This document shows positions 46,341-57,739 of a DNA stretch of 64,000 nucleotides, in pieces. The position numbers and the translations under genes were made by a program. Numbering within the stretch: the stretch's first letter is position 1; each line of letters starts with the position of its first letter. The notes below the pieces were generated by a model. It saw nothing but the letters and a program-made list of their open reading frames with translations. It was not told the origin of the DNA and did no database searches. The stretch lies in NCBI GenBank assembly GCA_003290165.1, contig QNQO01000219.1:558001-622000 (forward strand), read 5' to 3'. Origin of the DNA: Berberis thunbergii. Taxonomy: Eukaryota > Streptophyta > Magnoliopsida > Ranunculales > Berberidaceae.

Positions 46341-47057
46341 CTATCCCTCAAGAAGAAGCAATCCCTCATAAAAGTATTGAATCAGGAGCTCCTCCTTCAT
46401 TTGATGCTGCGGGCATGATGCTATGAGAGTTTTGAAGCGCTCATAGTAAGCCGGATATGATTCTCCTGGACTTTGTTGTATGCCACTGATTTTCTTCCTC
46501 AATAAGATAATTTTGGAAGTTGAGAAGAATTTCTCTAGAAACACATTCTTCATGTTTTCCCAAGAATATACTGTTCCGGAAGGTAGTTCATAGAGCCAAT
46601 CCTTAGCTCTATCAGTCAGAGAAAAGGGGAATGCTCTCAACTTTAGGATGTTTTCATCCACATTTATTGGCGTCATACTGGAACATACTATTTCAAATTC
46701 CTTTAAATGTTTATTTGGATCCTCCATAGAAAGACCGTGATACTTCGGAATATGATGAAGTAGGCTGGATTTCAGCTCGAATGACTCAGTCTTGCCCTGT
46801 GCGGCTAATGGGTACTGAATGCACAAGGGTGCGGCATTGTCCAAGGTGGATGCCGAAAGTTCTTTAATAGATCTATTATCTCCCATGTCGAACTCTTCAG
46901 ATTCAGATTCAGAGCTAGATGTTTGTAGTTCTTTTGTTTCTCTTCTTCGTCTTCTAAATGTTTTTTCAGGCTCTGAATCGTATTCTACTAAGTTTTCGCT
47001 GGATCTCCTATTGTGCATGAACTGGTACCTGAGATAAAGAAAGATAGAAAAAATCAA
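46341..47057 (-). CDS. Gypsy element 2: gag N-terminal part
   Basis: A 238-codon open frame with an acidic/Ser-rich leader (TSSSESESEEFDMGDNRSIK) and the retrotransposon-gag domain (ILKLRAFPFSLTDRAKDWLY, NVFLEKFFSTSKIILLRKKI, GESYPAYYERFKTLIASCP). It ends at a stop (LLLLEG*) directly before the MLDAAAGGALVDKTP continuation, so a single stop codon separates it from the gag-protease frame. Read-through of the stop would give one gag-protease product. Confidence 0.8.
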   Translation of the reverse strand: MIFSIFLYLRYQFMHNRRSSENLVEYDSEPEKTFRRRRRETKELQTSSSESESEEFDMGDNRSIKELSASTLDNAAPLCIQYPLAAQGKTESFELKSSLLHHIPKYHGLSMEDPNKHLKEFEIVCSSMTPINVDENILKLRAFPFSLTDRAKDWLYELPSGTVYSWENMKNVFLEKFFSTSKIILLRKKISGIQQSPGESYPAYYERFKTLIASCPQHQMKEELLIQYFYEGLLLLEG

Positions 47058-47111
47058 TAAAAATAAAATAAAATAAATAAAAAATAATTAAGTAATCAAC
47101 AACTTTTCTAA

Positions 47112-47129
47112 TCCCCAGCAACGGCGCCA
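47112..47129 (-). other. Primer binding site of gypsy element 2, tRNA-Asp
   Basis: The plus strand reads TCCCCAGCAACGGCGCCA, one mismatch from the tRNA-Asp 3' end, 5 bases from the LTR edge at 47135. Confidence 0.85.
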
Positions 47130-47134
47130 AAAAT

Positions 47135-48786
47135 TGGTGCGCTATTTTAGTAGCACACAACTTAATACCTTGCTTTGTGATTTGTAGTATAGAATAAGTA
47201 AGGATCGCTCTAGACCGGGGATTAGAGGGCTTGTTAATTACACTAATAATAATTAAAAGACAACTAACAACCTAATTAATTAAATAAAAGGGGATTGAAT
47301 TTTCTAAATTAAACTATGAAAACAACTACGAAAATTAATGTAAAGATAATAAATTAAAGAGATGGCAAAGATGAGAAATTAGCTACGGGTTTTATCTCCA
47401 CACACCAAACATATGCTTATAAATTAATCTTCAATAATCATTTGCTAACTCGTGAGAGACAATGCTCAAGACTAACCGTGACCGCATTGCATTAATCTTA
47501 TTATTTTCCCAAGTTCGTTGAATTAAACTAAGCGTCGCTTTCAAACTATTCTTAACATGCTATCTAAACAGGAATCGCAAGTTAAATAGCAATCTAAGAT
47601 CATTAAATTTTGTGGAAAATGTGAACACTGACTAGGCAATCACAAGTATGATCAGCATCTTGTTCTTGCCTAGGTTTTGACTTAACCTTACCAACGTTCT
47701 TTGGTATTTACTACTTGTGAGTACAGAATCATAACAATTAGGTGAAACTCTCCTATACTCTAGCCCCAAATCCTAGCATGCTTACTAAGTTGGCCACCTT
47801 AACAAACATACACAGAAAAGTTTTCTATAAAGCAGTTAAGCAAAACACAATCACTAATAGCAAGGAAGATTAAATTCAACTAATTTATAAAACACATGTT
47901 TGGGGCTTCGAATCCACCCCTAACTAAGAGGAGTTTAGCTAGACATATTAATTATGTTCAAACAGTAGTCCATAATCAATAATCAAACTAAAATAAGAGA
48001 AAGAGATTAGAAAAAATGATGTCACCTATGCGTGGTGGTACTGAGTGGAACTGTGTTGCGAATAGCGTGAAATCTCTTCACCTTCCTCACGCGATTTGCT
48101 CCTTCGCTGCTTCCTTAGCTCCCTTCATTCTGCTTTACCTCTTCACTTCGATCTCTTCTTGTGAAACAGATTGAGAGAAATAAGGGGATGACGAGGGACT
48201 GAGACGGTGGCTGGCGATGAGGGAGATGGGTGGCGACAATCAGGGACAGAGAGAGAGGATTGAGACGAGGGTTTGGGTGCGAGGAGGTTCTGATGGTGAC
48301 GGTGATGAGGGAGTCAAGCGAGAGAGGGATGAGGCGAGAGGATGGAAGAAGGGACTGTGGTTGTGGAGGAGGGGATGAAGATGGTTGATGATGGGTGAGG
48401 ACGGCGGCTAGGGTTCGGCTAGGTGATGATGGATGGATTCTATTGCTGGATGAGTGCGAAACAGTGAGGGATTGCGGCTGTACGAGGGTTAGGGCTTGTT
48501 GTGGAGGCTGTGGATGGGATGGGTCGATCAAAGCCATGTATTTTCCCCCTTTTATTCTTGTTTTCCTCTTTCTGTGGTTTCTTTGTTGGTGTGGTTTATT
48601 TGCTTGTGTGAATTCCTTGTGCAATTAATATTCCTAAATTGCCAAGTTGCTTCTATTTTAAAATACTGTAATTGGAAACCTACACAAACATGAAAATAGC
48701 AATTAGTACCATAATTAACAAGTAATAGCTAAAATATATAAATATAGAAATATGATACTAAAAATAGACTAATTATGCATCTATCA
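47135..48786 (-). repeat. 5' LTR of gypsy element 2, uninterrupted
   Basis: 1,652 bp, TGGTGCGC...TCTATCA. It is highly similar to the left LTR after removal of the CACTA element. A GA/GGG-rich segment lies at 48,160-48,500. Confidence 0.92.
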
Positions 48787-51423
48787 CCTTTCTCATATAA
48801 ATGAGAATTTTTCGTCATTCATGCCTAAGTGAGGACACATCACATACAAGTATGCATCATCGGATACTCCTAACTATATGAGCAACAAAAGCCACTCTTG
48901 GGCTATCAATACGCATAAAGTCACGTCACATTTTTTACGGATAAATATCAAAGCCTATCTTAGGCATAAGAATTCACCTCATTTCCGCAAAACTAACTCG
49001 AAGGTTATTTTAGTTTCTCTATAAGAAATAGGCGCCCCACATCGGCAAAACAACCCGAAGGTTATTTAGTTTCTCTATAAGAGAGGAAAAATCACAAACA
49101 ACAAAGATGTGTGGTAGTTATAAGTGATACAGTTTCAGATAATAAAAATTTAAGGAATCATAGTTTATCAATATCGTTTATTGTAATATCTCAATTTTCT
49201 GCCACAATGACATCTTGTCATTCATATATCAATTACATCAGTATCCAATCACATTTTTGGGGAAACATATATTTTGACATCTTGTCGATAATAAATAATT
49301 TCATCATTGTATTATCTCATTATTTTGGGGCAACCATCATTTTCCTATAAAAACATTCTTTAACAAAACGGGGATCAAAGCCCATGCAATAAAAAGAATT
49401 TATACTTCTTATCAAGGCAATTTACATAACAATCAAAATTCAAGTCACAATACAAATACCAATCTACATGATAATACACATACCCAAATTCATCTCATCA
49501 AAAATAAATCCTTAAATTTAATCTCAATGTACACATTTACATTACCATCATCCAAATTTTTAAATCTTATAACATCAACTCTAACAATAACTCATAATTA
49601 TTATTTTTTTCAGAATTTATAAACTCATTCCAAAAACATAACTCATCATCTTTTAATACCAAAATTGATAAACCCAATCAAATTATAAACTCATTCTATT
49701 AAATTCCAAAATTGATCATCCTAATCAAACCATAATTTATTATCTAAAACTCCAAAATTTATAATCCCAAACAAACCGTAAATCACCCTATTTAATACCC
49801 AAATTTGATAAGCTTATATAAATCATTAAATCTAAGTTCAACCCATATATATTCAACTAAACAACTTTGGGACTAACTATTTAGTTCGGCCCGTAATAAT
49901 ACCCAATTTCTGAATTTTTGAATTTAATTCCAATTCAATTCAGGACTCAATTCAAGTCAATACCCAATTCCAAATCAAATTATTGCCGAATTCCTTATTT
50001 TTTAGATTCAATTCAAATCAGTACCTAATTCTTTACTTTCTGAACCTATAAGCCCAATTTCATCAGCAACTCATATCCTTTTTTTTTCAGAACTTATAAG
50101 CCCAGCCCAGTCAACAACTCATATTCATTATAAGTCAAATCCATCATCCATATCTATTCCATAAGTCTAGTCCATATCCTACATCTTATAAGCCCAATTC
50201 CATCAATATATTAAAAACCCAATTTAACCAATATAATTTCATTCCAATCTTTAAATCAATTAACAATAAAGTAATTCTACTCCAATTCTATTCCATCTTT
50301 TAATCATTCCTCAATTAACCATTCCAAAAAATATAACCCTTAACAATTTATCAAACTTACTCCACATGTCAAGTCTAATTCATTATTATGTCTAATAAAA
50401 CAAATAACATGTACAACACTACTAATCAAAACACATTACATAAAATACTAACTATTTATACTATTGTGTTTTCCTTTATCTAAATTAATCTAAACCCAGA
50501 CTTGTACTATTTCACAAACTCCATATTTTCCATCAACTACACTCACAAATATTCATAGATTATTTTAAAATAAATATAAAGAAAATGAAGAAAAACTCAC
50601 GTATTTGATCACATAATGAATATCACAAAAGCCGCATTGATCTAAAATCCCGCAAAGTCGAAAATCACAACAAATATATGAATACCTAATCAATTTCTCG
50701 AGCACAAACACGTGCACATCATCCACACAAGCACATGTCACATCCCTTCTTTTTCTTTATTTCTCTCTTCTTATTTTCTCTTCTCTCTTTTCTTCATCTA
50801 TTTTTATTTCCCTTATTTTCTTTGTCCTCTTCATTTTCTCTTCTTCAATTTTTCATTCCCTTCCTCTCTTTTGTCTTCTTCTTCATCATCTATATTTATC
50901 TCTCTTTCCTTTTTTTTTCTCTCCCATTTTTTTGTCTTCACTCTAAGCACCGTACGGCCAAAAAGAATACATAAACCCAAAGACATCTCACTTAGGGTTT
51001 TAAGTAGGTAGTTATATTTGCACCCCTTCTAGCTGCCACTCCAAATTAAGTTCATAGATGATAATAAACCCATTACAATTAGGGTTTAAGTAAATATTTA
51101 TATTTGCACACATTATATATATATATATATATATAAATATATATATTTAACTAATCATATATAACTAATAAAATATTACATAAAATAATAAAAATGCATT
51201 ATTTAGCCACCAAATATTTGGCTATCACTAGAATACTAGTTTTGTAACCCATGCATTATTAATGTGCAAATAAATTTTTGGTTGACATCAATAAAAGATG
51301 GATTATATCGAACTTCAAACATTGAGATAAATATATTTAGGTAGTTCTAGGAAATGAGGTAATTATATTATATTTTATTTTTGTACAAAAAAAATATTTA
51401 TTAAGGTTATTGAAAAAGCACTA
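48787..51423. other. AT-rich spacer, no gene
   Basis: Long AT-rich sequence, at 49,850-50,250 built from many CCAATTC/AATTCAATTC variants. There is a pyrimidine-rich tract at 50,740-50,945 and a (TA)n run near 51,115-51,145. The hydrophobic open frames over the CT tract are composition artefacts. This may include the second half of the repeat begun at 33,648. Confidence 0.4.
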
Positions 51424-51598
51424 GTGTTACACAGAGCTTCATCTTCTTCCTCTATTTCTTCTCCAATGTTTCATCTCCTTCAAAAAAATAAAGCAAAATG
51501 CAGAGGTTGTAGAAGAAGCACAACAACAACAACACGCCAATTCGTAGAAGAAGAAATTACGATGAATGATTCATCAGATATGAAAGTAGAACAAAAAG

Positions 51599-51765
51599 GA
51601 GTTATGGTCGAGTGGTTAAGGCCTTGTAGGATTTATCCCCAGGTCCTTGCTTCGAGACCCTCCGGCGGCATATATTCTTTCGGGGTGATGTTGGCCTATA
51701 GGCGGCACCTCGGGGGATAGGTTACGGATCCTATCAAACACCGGCTTGCCTTTCAAAAAAAAAAA
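51599..51765 (+). mobile_element. tRNA-derived SINE with 16-bp target duplication
   Basis: The head contains a Pol III box A (TGGTCGAGTGGTTAAGG at 51,606-51,622) and a box B-like GCTTCGAGACCC (about 51,650-51,661), as in tRNA-derived SINEs. The body follows, then a tail of about 15 A residues. AAAGTAGAACAAAAAG occurs immediately on both sides (51583-51598 and 51766-51781). The intact duplication and clean poly-A tail suggest a fairly young insertion, mobilised by a LINE. It lies in an open stretch, rich in Thr/Glu codons, that I could not identify. Confidence 0.9.
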
Positions 51766-52041
51766 AAAGTAGAACAAAAAGAAGAAGAAAGAAATCAAGC
51801 ATCTCACCACCACCCACGCCTCTTCTGCTTCAAATCAGACCAAGCTCCCATGGTAACACTTCTACTGCCGTTCTTTTAGGTTTTAAATCAAACAAAGTTT
51901 TGGACATGGTGGAGTTGTGGTTTATTAATGAATCTATTCTGATTGATTGAAATTCTAAGTTTACCAATCGAGGAAGAAGTTGGGGGTGATGATAAAAAAA
52001 GACATTGCTCTTTCCATATTTGAACAACCTATATTTACCAT

Positions 52042-53389
52042 AAGGTATTCAATTACGGATTTTAATAGATTGTGAAGGATTTTAAAATTCATTAAAATTC
52101 ATGGGTATTCAATTAATGATTTAGAATAATACATGTAAATCTAGGGATATTCAAATACGGATTTTAAAGGATCATTTTAAATCCATCAAAATCATGGGGT
52201 ATTCAATTCATGTTTTTCAAAAGTTCACCAAAATCAGGGGTATTCAAGTAGTGAATTTTAATGGATTTGTTAAAGTTGTGGATTTTGAAGGATTTGTGAG
52301 TGATTCCAAATCCAACATTTCATCCTCATATTTCAACAAATTTGTATTGGCTATTGTTAAATAACACCACCATTTCTGCTGAAGGACACCACCACCCCAC
52401 TTTTTTTGGATCTGCTAAAGGACATCACTATCTTCCCTTCTCCATTTTATCTTCTCTATTCACAAGAGCAGTCCCCCCCCCACAACTTTCAGTCACACCA
52501 ACACGCCCTACCACCGCTGACTGCACCACCACCCGCACTTCCTCTTATCCTTTGTTTTTGTTTATTATTATTATTATTCTTTTCATTTTCTTCCTCTTAT
52601 TTTCTCTTCTTCTTGTCCTCTATTCTCTTCATCTTTGTTTTTTGTTCTTCTCCTTTTTTCCCTTCTGATTTCTTCTTCTTCTTTTTATTCTTCTTCTCTC
52701 TCTATTTTTCTTCTTCTATTTTTTTCTTATCTCTTCTTCTTCTCCCAAGTTTTTTTCTCCTTCGCCCTTTCGAAGGTTCCTGTGAGTGGAGGTTCCCACT
52801 TGCCAGAACCTTCGTGAGTGCATAAAGAAGAAAAAGAAAAGGAAAAATAAGAAGATGGGAGAAAAAGAAAAAAAAATAGAGAGAAAATAAGTGGAAGAGG
52901 AGGAAAAGAAGAATAAGAAAAAGAAAAAACGGAGAAGAAGAAGATGCGAGGGGGAAGAGGATGAGAATAAGAAATGAATATGGGAGGAGGTGGGATGAGA
53001 GGTGGCGGTGGTGATTGATGGAGAAGACGAAGAAGAAGAGGAATGTTTTATGAAGTAAAATTCTCTTTTAATTTGAAGTAAAATTCTCGTAGCATACAAA
53101 TAATTGTTTAATTGATGTTTTGATAGATGTTTATGATTTGTGTTGGCATGGATAATAATGCAGGTAATGTTCTTTCATTGCTTCCTATGACTAATAACAT
53201 ATTTATAATAATTCATTGAATTTATAAGAATCTATAGAAATCCATAACAAACCTTTATAAATTCTGTAAAATTCAATAATTTAAAATCCATCAAAATTCA
53301 GTGGATTTTGTAAAATCCTTTGAAACCTTCTAAAATCCACGAGATTTAAAATCCTTCGGAGTCCATTCAAATCCCGAATTGAATACCTT
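52042..53389. mobile_element. Large foldback/TIR element with subterminal ATTCAATT-GATTTT repeats
   Basis: Both ends read inward AAGGTATTCAATT followed by many GGATTTTAA / TTAAAATCC units (52,042-52,310 and, inverted, 53,215-53,389). The centre consists of a 200-base polypyrimidine arm, a small hairpin (CGAAGGTTCC ... CAGAACCTTCG at 52,770-52,815) and a 230-base polypurine arm. The target duplication could not be fixed. No coding sequence. Confidence 0.72.
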
Positions 53390-54463
53390 CCCCTTAGTTT
53401 AAGCAAGTCTCAACAAACCATTTCAATTTTTTTTAATTGATGAATTTATAAGTAGTTATTACAAAACTGAAGATATAATTAAGAAGGATATATTTTGCTA
53501 TAGATTCATGGAATAAATTGAAAAGTAGTTCATTCCTAAAGTTCATGATGCAACCCAATTTATAAAAAGTATGTGAATGAAGGGTTGGTTGTTCAATCTC
53601 ATATTACAAATGCAGACATGCTTTGATTGTGTGTTTTTTTATCTGTTCGTTTTCTTGGACAATGTCTGTAATGTGAGTTACTTGATGATGTTTTTGTGGC
53701 CTGTCGAACTTAATCCAGAACAATTACAAAGCCCTGATGGTTGAAATTGTTTGATTTTCTCGACCATTCGTGCTGTGATTTGTTGTTCTCTATGATTCTT
53801 TTTAGTCTACTGGAAGGTTTTTGTGGGTAAACCATCCGATAAGTTGTGAAACATGTTTACAAGTTGTACATAAATTATAACTTTCCACATGCAAAGAACC
53901 TTGAATTTCAAATGAATGCATGGATATAACTTGAGCCATATGTTGTGTGATTTCGCTATGTGATCTGTGTGTACTGAATATGTACGAGACTCGGGAATGT
54001 ATGCACACATTTCTGACCAGACTTGCTGATTCTGAATTAAATAATCTTCAGTTTGAATTGAGCCACATAACATGATCATAATAGAGTTCAATTTCTTTGC
54101 AAGACTTTTTCAACAGTATCAATTAAAAAAAAACACAGAAAAAAATAAATCAATTTGCCATGCTCCTGTCCCCATTGTGAACATGCAAGTTGGCTTGTTG
54201 CTTGAATCTAAATCTTCCATTTTTGATAAATTTATTTGCTTATTATATGTGTTTATTTTTCACCTGTAAACCTTTGGCAATTTTTGGCTATTTGAATATG
54301 CAAGTCTGGGTTTCGAATTACCCCAAAATACATATATATAGGGCATGAGCAATGTTACTCTATTTCCAAACTTACTAAATCATTTCTGATATGATCAATC
54401 TTCAATGGCCAAGCTCATTTTGCCATATTCTGTCCCCATTATGAGCACGGAAGCCAGCTTGAA
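53390..54463. other. Non-coding spacer
   Basis: No gene or element recognised. A segment near 54,158-54,240 is a diverged relative of the unit that is tandemly duplicated just downstream. Confidence 0.35.
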
Positions 54464-54879
54464 TCTAAATCTCTGATTTTTAATAATTTATTTTTGGTTA
54501 TTCCCTTTTAAATACTACACGAACACAAATACTAAATTTGCCCCAATTTCACTTTCTTTCTCTCATGTTTTTAACCTGTCTTCACTCAATCAACCATTCA
54601 AGTTGTTAACACAAAAGAAATGAGCATAAAAGGGATTAAACTTTTACAAATTCACATTAAAAGCTCAAATTTCTAAATCTCTGATTTTTAATAATTTATT
54701 TTTGGTTATTCCCTTTTAAATACTACACGAACTCAAATACTAAATTTGCCCCAATTTCACTTTCTTTCTCTCATGTTTTTAACATGTCTTCACTCATTCA
54801 ACCATTCAAGTTGTTAACACAAAAGAAATGAGCATAAAGTGATTAAACTTTTACAAATTCACATTAAAAGCTCAAATTT
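54464..54879. repeat. 208-bp tandem duplication, two copies
   Basis: The unit begins TCTAAATCTCTGATTTTT at 54464 and again at 54672, and ends TTAAAAGCTCAAATT. Copies differ by only a few bases, suggesting a recent duplication by slippage or unequal exchange. Confidence 0.92.
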
Positions 54880-55254
54880 GTTGTCTTCAACTTCCAAATA
54901 TATTCACAATACGAAAGGCTAAGCTCTGATTCCTATAGGGTTAAAATGGGTGCTTGAAAAAAGGTCGAGGTAGCACTTGCAAGTGAACTGGAAAAGTAAG
55001 GTCAACTAGGAATCATCATATTTTCTGGGGAGAAATTGTAATTTCAAACCAAGGTTGAGGTTTGTAGTATGCATGACCCTTTAGTTATATGGCTACTTTG
55101 GTGGATCCAAAAATCTAGAGAGCAAGGCCCCTAACACAGGGTGGTTTCATGTATGTGGGATTGTGTTCAAATGGGGGTATTGGGCATCTCTAGGATGATG
55201 GAGGGTATTTGGTCTGCCCTGGCGCGGGCCTGGTCTGACTTTGTTGACAAGTTC

Positions 55255-56030
55255 TTGGTGGATAAATGCATGACATATTGATATAACAGAAAATGACTTT
55301 TAAGGTCTATTTCTTGGCATAATAAATCATTTAGGTATCGTAGTTGATGTAATGGATAATTTGTGCATACTTTTATGACTAACAAAGACTCTTTTATTAT
55401 CTCAGGTTAACTCATAAAGTTATATGACATCTTTACCCTTCCTAAAAAAAATAGAAAACATAATTTTATACTTTTATGACAAAAATGACTCTTTTATTAA
55501 TAATTCTAATTTTTTTTACCCTTAACCCCTCCCACCCCATGCCGTTCATAGGTACTGATATTAAATTATGCTCTTCAAACTCAGATATACCTTCACAACC
55601 AGTCAAATCAAACACATTCAGAGTGAGAAAATATTCAAGAATAAAAAAATGCTAACAGGAAAATATTAATGTAGCTATTTATAGTTAACAAAAAATAATT
55701 GCTCAAACTGCAATTAAAGAACAAAATAACATAAAAATAAAAATTAACAAAAAACAATAATGATTAGTGGGGTGGGAGGGGTTAAGGGTTAAAAAAAGTA
55801 AAAATAACAAAAAATAAAAAATTATAATCATTAATAAAAGAGTCATTGTTGGTCACAAAAGTATAAAATTGGGTTTTCTATTTGTTTAGGAAGGGTAAAT
55901 ATGTCATATAAGTTTATGAGTTAACATGGGTTGATGAAATAATAACATTAGTTATTACATCAACTATGATATCGAAATTTTCTATTTTGTGAAAAATAGG
56001 CTTTAAAAGTCATTTTTTGTTCATATAATG
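55255..56030. repeat. Long inverted repeat (foldback element)
   Basis: The left arm (about 55,265-55,545) and right arm (about 55,765-56,030, reversed) share ATGACTTTTAA, GTTAACTCATAAA.TTATATGA, TTTACCCTTCCTAAA, GACTCTTTTATTAAT and CCCTTAACCCCTCCCACCCC in order. The centre is about 220 bp. The right arm differs at its tip, so exact ends and target duplication are unclear. Confidence 0.8.
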
Positions 56031-56571
56031 TGGCATTCCTTTTCAGGGTTCTGTTGATGCCTTGAGCCTTGATGAGGTACCGACTATTGAGCATATTAGA
56101 CTATAGGGAAGTTAGAATACCTAAATATAATGATTTTTTTTATGAGGTGTAGCCCGATTCTGAAGTAATAAATCCCATCCCATCTTGCTTTATTTGATCG
56201 TCTAATCCAATGGTTACAAGTTTTATACTTGCTTGCTATTGGTGTTTTGGTTAAGTTTTATGCAACAGGTATTTTTGGTTAAGTTTTATGCAACATAGGG
56301 GAATAGAATAGCTTACCATTCTTGCAGTAGTAGTTAGATCCTCCTGACGTGTATCCTCATCTAAAGCATCTCGATTCCTTGACATGAAACAGTTACCCAT
56401 TCCCAAATTCTCTGCTTGAATATGGATTTTTTTTTTGTATTGATAAAAAACTTGTTGATTTATCGTCTCATCGGCAATCTGTTGATTTCCCATCATGGTA
56501 TGAGCTATAGGTAGTAGCTAATTCCAAACCATCAATCTGTTCCTTCTTAATGTGCTCATAAAAAGGAATCA

Positions 56572-57200
56572 TCACATTTGCTTGATGCCCCCGGTTAGTA
56601 CATCTCCAAGTCCACCAACTTCGACTATAGGTGGCACTTCAGCTGTGACATGAATCTCATCTACCAGATCAGAGTCTTTGTCAATGATTTCAGCAAAATG
56701 GTCAGAACTTGCATCAAATGAAGAGAAATCCCTTTTCCAGAAAGCCATTTCGTTGTTTAGGGATGGCCAATCAGTCAATTTCAAGAAGAAATTCAGCCTG
56801 AATTTTTTGTTTCTCCTTCATGTTTAGCTGCAAATATAGAACGAACAAAAGCAAAAACATTTACACCTTTCTACAAAATTATTTAAAATTGAGAGCCAAG
56901 ATGATAAATAAAGCAGAAAATTTATTTAATATACTTGTAGAGTAGGAGTGGTGGAGATTTTATCGTTGGCTGGGGATAGAAAATCAAACAATTCAACAGG
57001 AGATTCAGATTGAATTTTTTGTTTCTCCTTCTTGTTTAGCTGCAAATATAGAAGGAACAATAGCCCAAATTTTTTTTTACACCTTTAGAATTGAAACCCA
57101 GCATGATAAATAAAGTAGACTGTATGATACATGCATGTATAGTATAGTGGTGGAGAATCCATCGACCAAGGATGGGAAATCAATCGACCAAGAGAAAACA
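56572..57200 (-). pseudogene. Possible starch-synthase fragment with repeated exon-like modules
   Basis: The minus-strand frame at 56784-56572 contains DEIHVTAEVPPIVEVGGLGD and then VLTGG. This resembles the glycogen/starch synthase N-terminal ADP-glucose site (K-x-G-G-L-G-D-V) with Lys changed to Glu, in the style of plant SSIII/SSIV 'I-H-x-A-x-E-M-A-P-x-x-K-V-G-G-L-G-D-V'. Upstream two similar blocks read KEKQKIQAE and KEKQKIQSE (about 56,800 and 57,010), so a ~200-bp piece is duplicated. No other starch-synthase motif was found. Assignment is tentative. Confidence 0.4.
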
Positions 57201-57739
57201 AAAGTTATTTCCAACAGTACCACAAAGTTGTTGCTAAAAGCCAAATACATTATTGGAGTTATTTGTTTCTACCTGTATTATCTTCACTTTGCTCATTGCA
57301 TGTTCAATAGTGCCAACTTCTAAATTGTTTCTAACGACTCCATTGATAAGGTCCAGCCCCATGCTGCAAAATAACAGTCAAGGAACACATTGTCATAGGC
57401 AGTTCAATATAAAGGTTTTGCTCTTTAGTGCATGCAAGATTTCAAATTTGGCAGAGATGCGCAATAATAGAAAAGATAAATATGCAACTGATTGACAAAT
57501 ATGAACAAAATAGATGAAATTTTCAAGGATGTTGTGGAAATTTACAAATTAATTCGTAGTTTAATCCTTATCTAATTAGCAAATATTTTTACTCAAACTT
57601 ATGTAGAACCAAAACGAAAATAAAATCCAATTTCGTTTTTATTTAAAACCAAAGTTTGCATAACCAAATTAGGAAAACCAAATAAACATCGATAGGTAAA
57701 GTAGAAAGATAGATCATTGTACCTTTTAATTGTTGGATT
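57201..57739. other. Non-coding, 3' side of the Helitron remnant
   Basis: No gene recognised. A Helitron 3' terminus (CTRR preceded by a short hairpin on the minus strand) should lie somewhere left of 57,740, but I did not find a convincing one. Confidence 0.3.

Larger units (their letters stand above)
34336..48786 (-). mobile_element. Non-autonomous Ty3/gypsy element with a nested CACTA transposon
   Basis: Two LTRs beginning TGGTGCGCTATTTTAG and ending CCCCTATCA or GCATCTATCA bound the element. Target duplication CCTTT lies at 34331-34335 and 48787-48791. The element runs on the minus strand with a tRNA-Asp PBS at 47112-47129. The interior holds gag and protease but then passes directly to a remnant of the integrase C-terminus; reverse transcriptase, RNase H and most of integrase are deleted. 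The left LTR contains the 7.3-kb CACTA element, the right LTR does not, so the CACTA insertion came later. The domain sequences resemble the Athila/Tat branch. Confidence 0.93.

Noticed and set aside
50712..51011. Hydrophobic Phe/Ser/Leu-rich frames suggesting membrane proteins
   Set aside because: They are translations of a polypyrimidine tract; the same applies to 52,300-52,825.
51599..51680. Possible tRNA-Ser/Leu gene
   Set aside because: Box A and box B are present but no cloverleaf can be completed, and the target duplication and poly-A tail show a SINE.
53807..54091. 94-codon minus-strand frame
   Set aside because: No recognisable domain and a shadowing overlapping frame of similar length; treated as chance.
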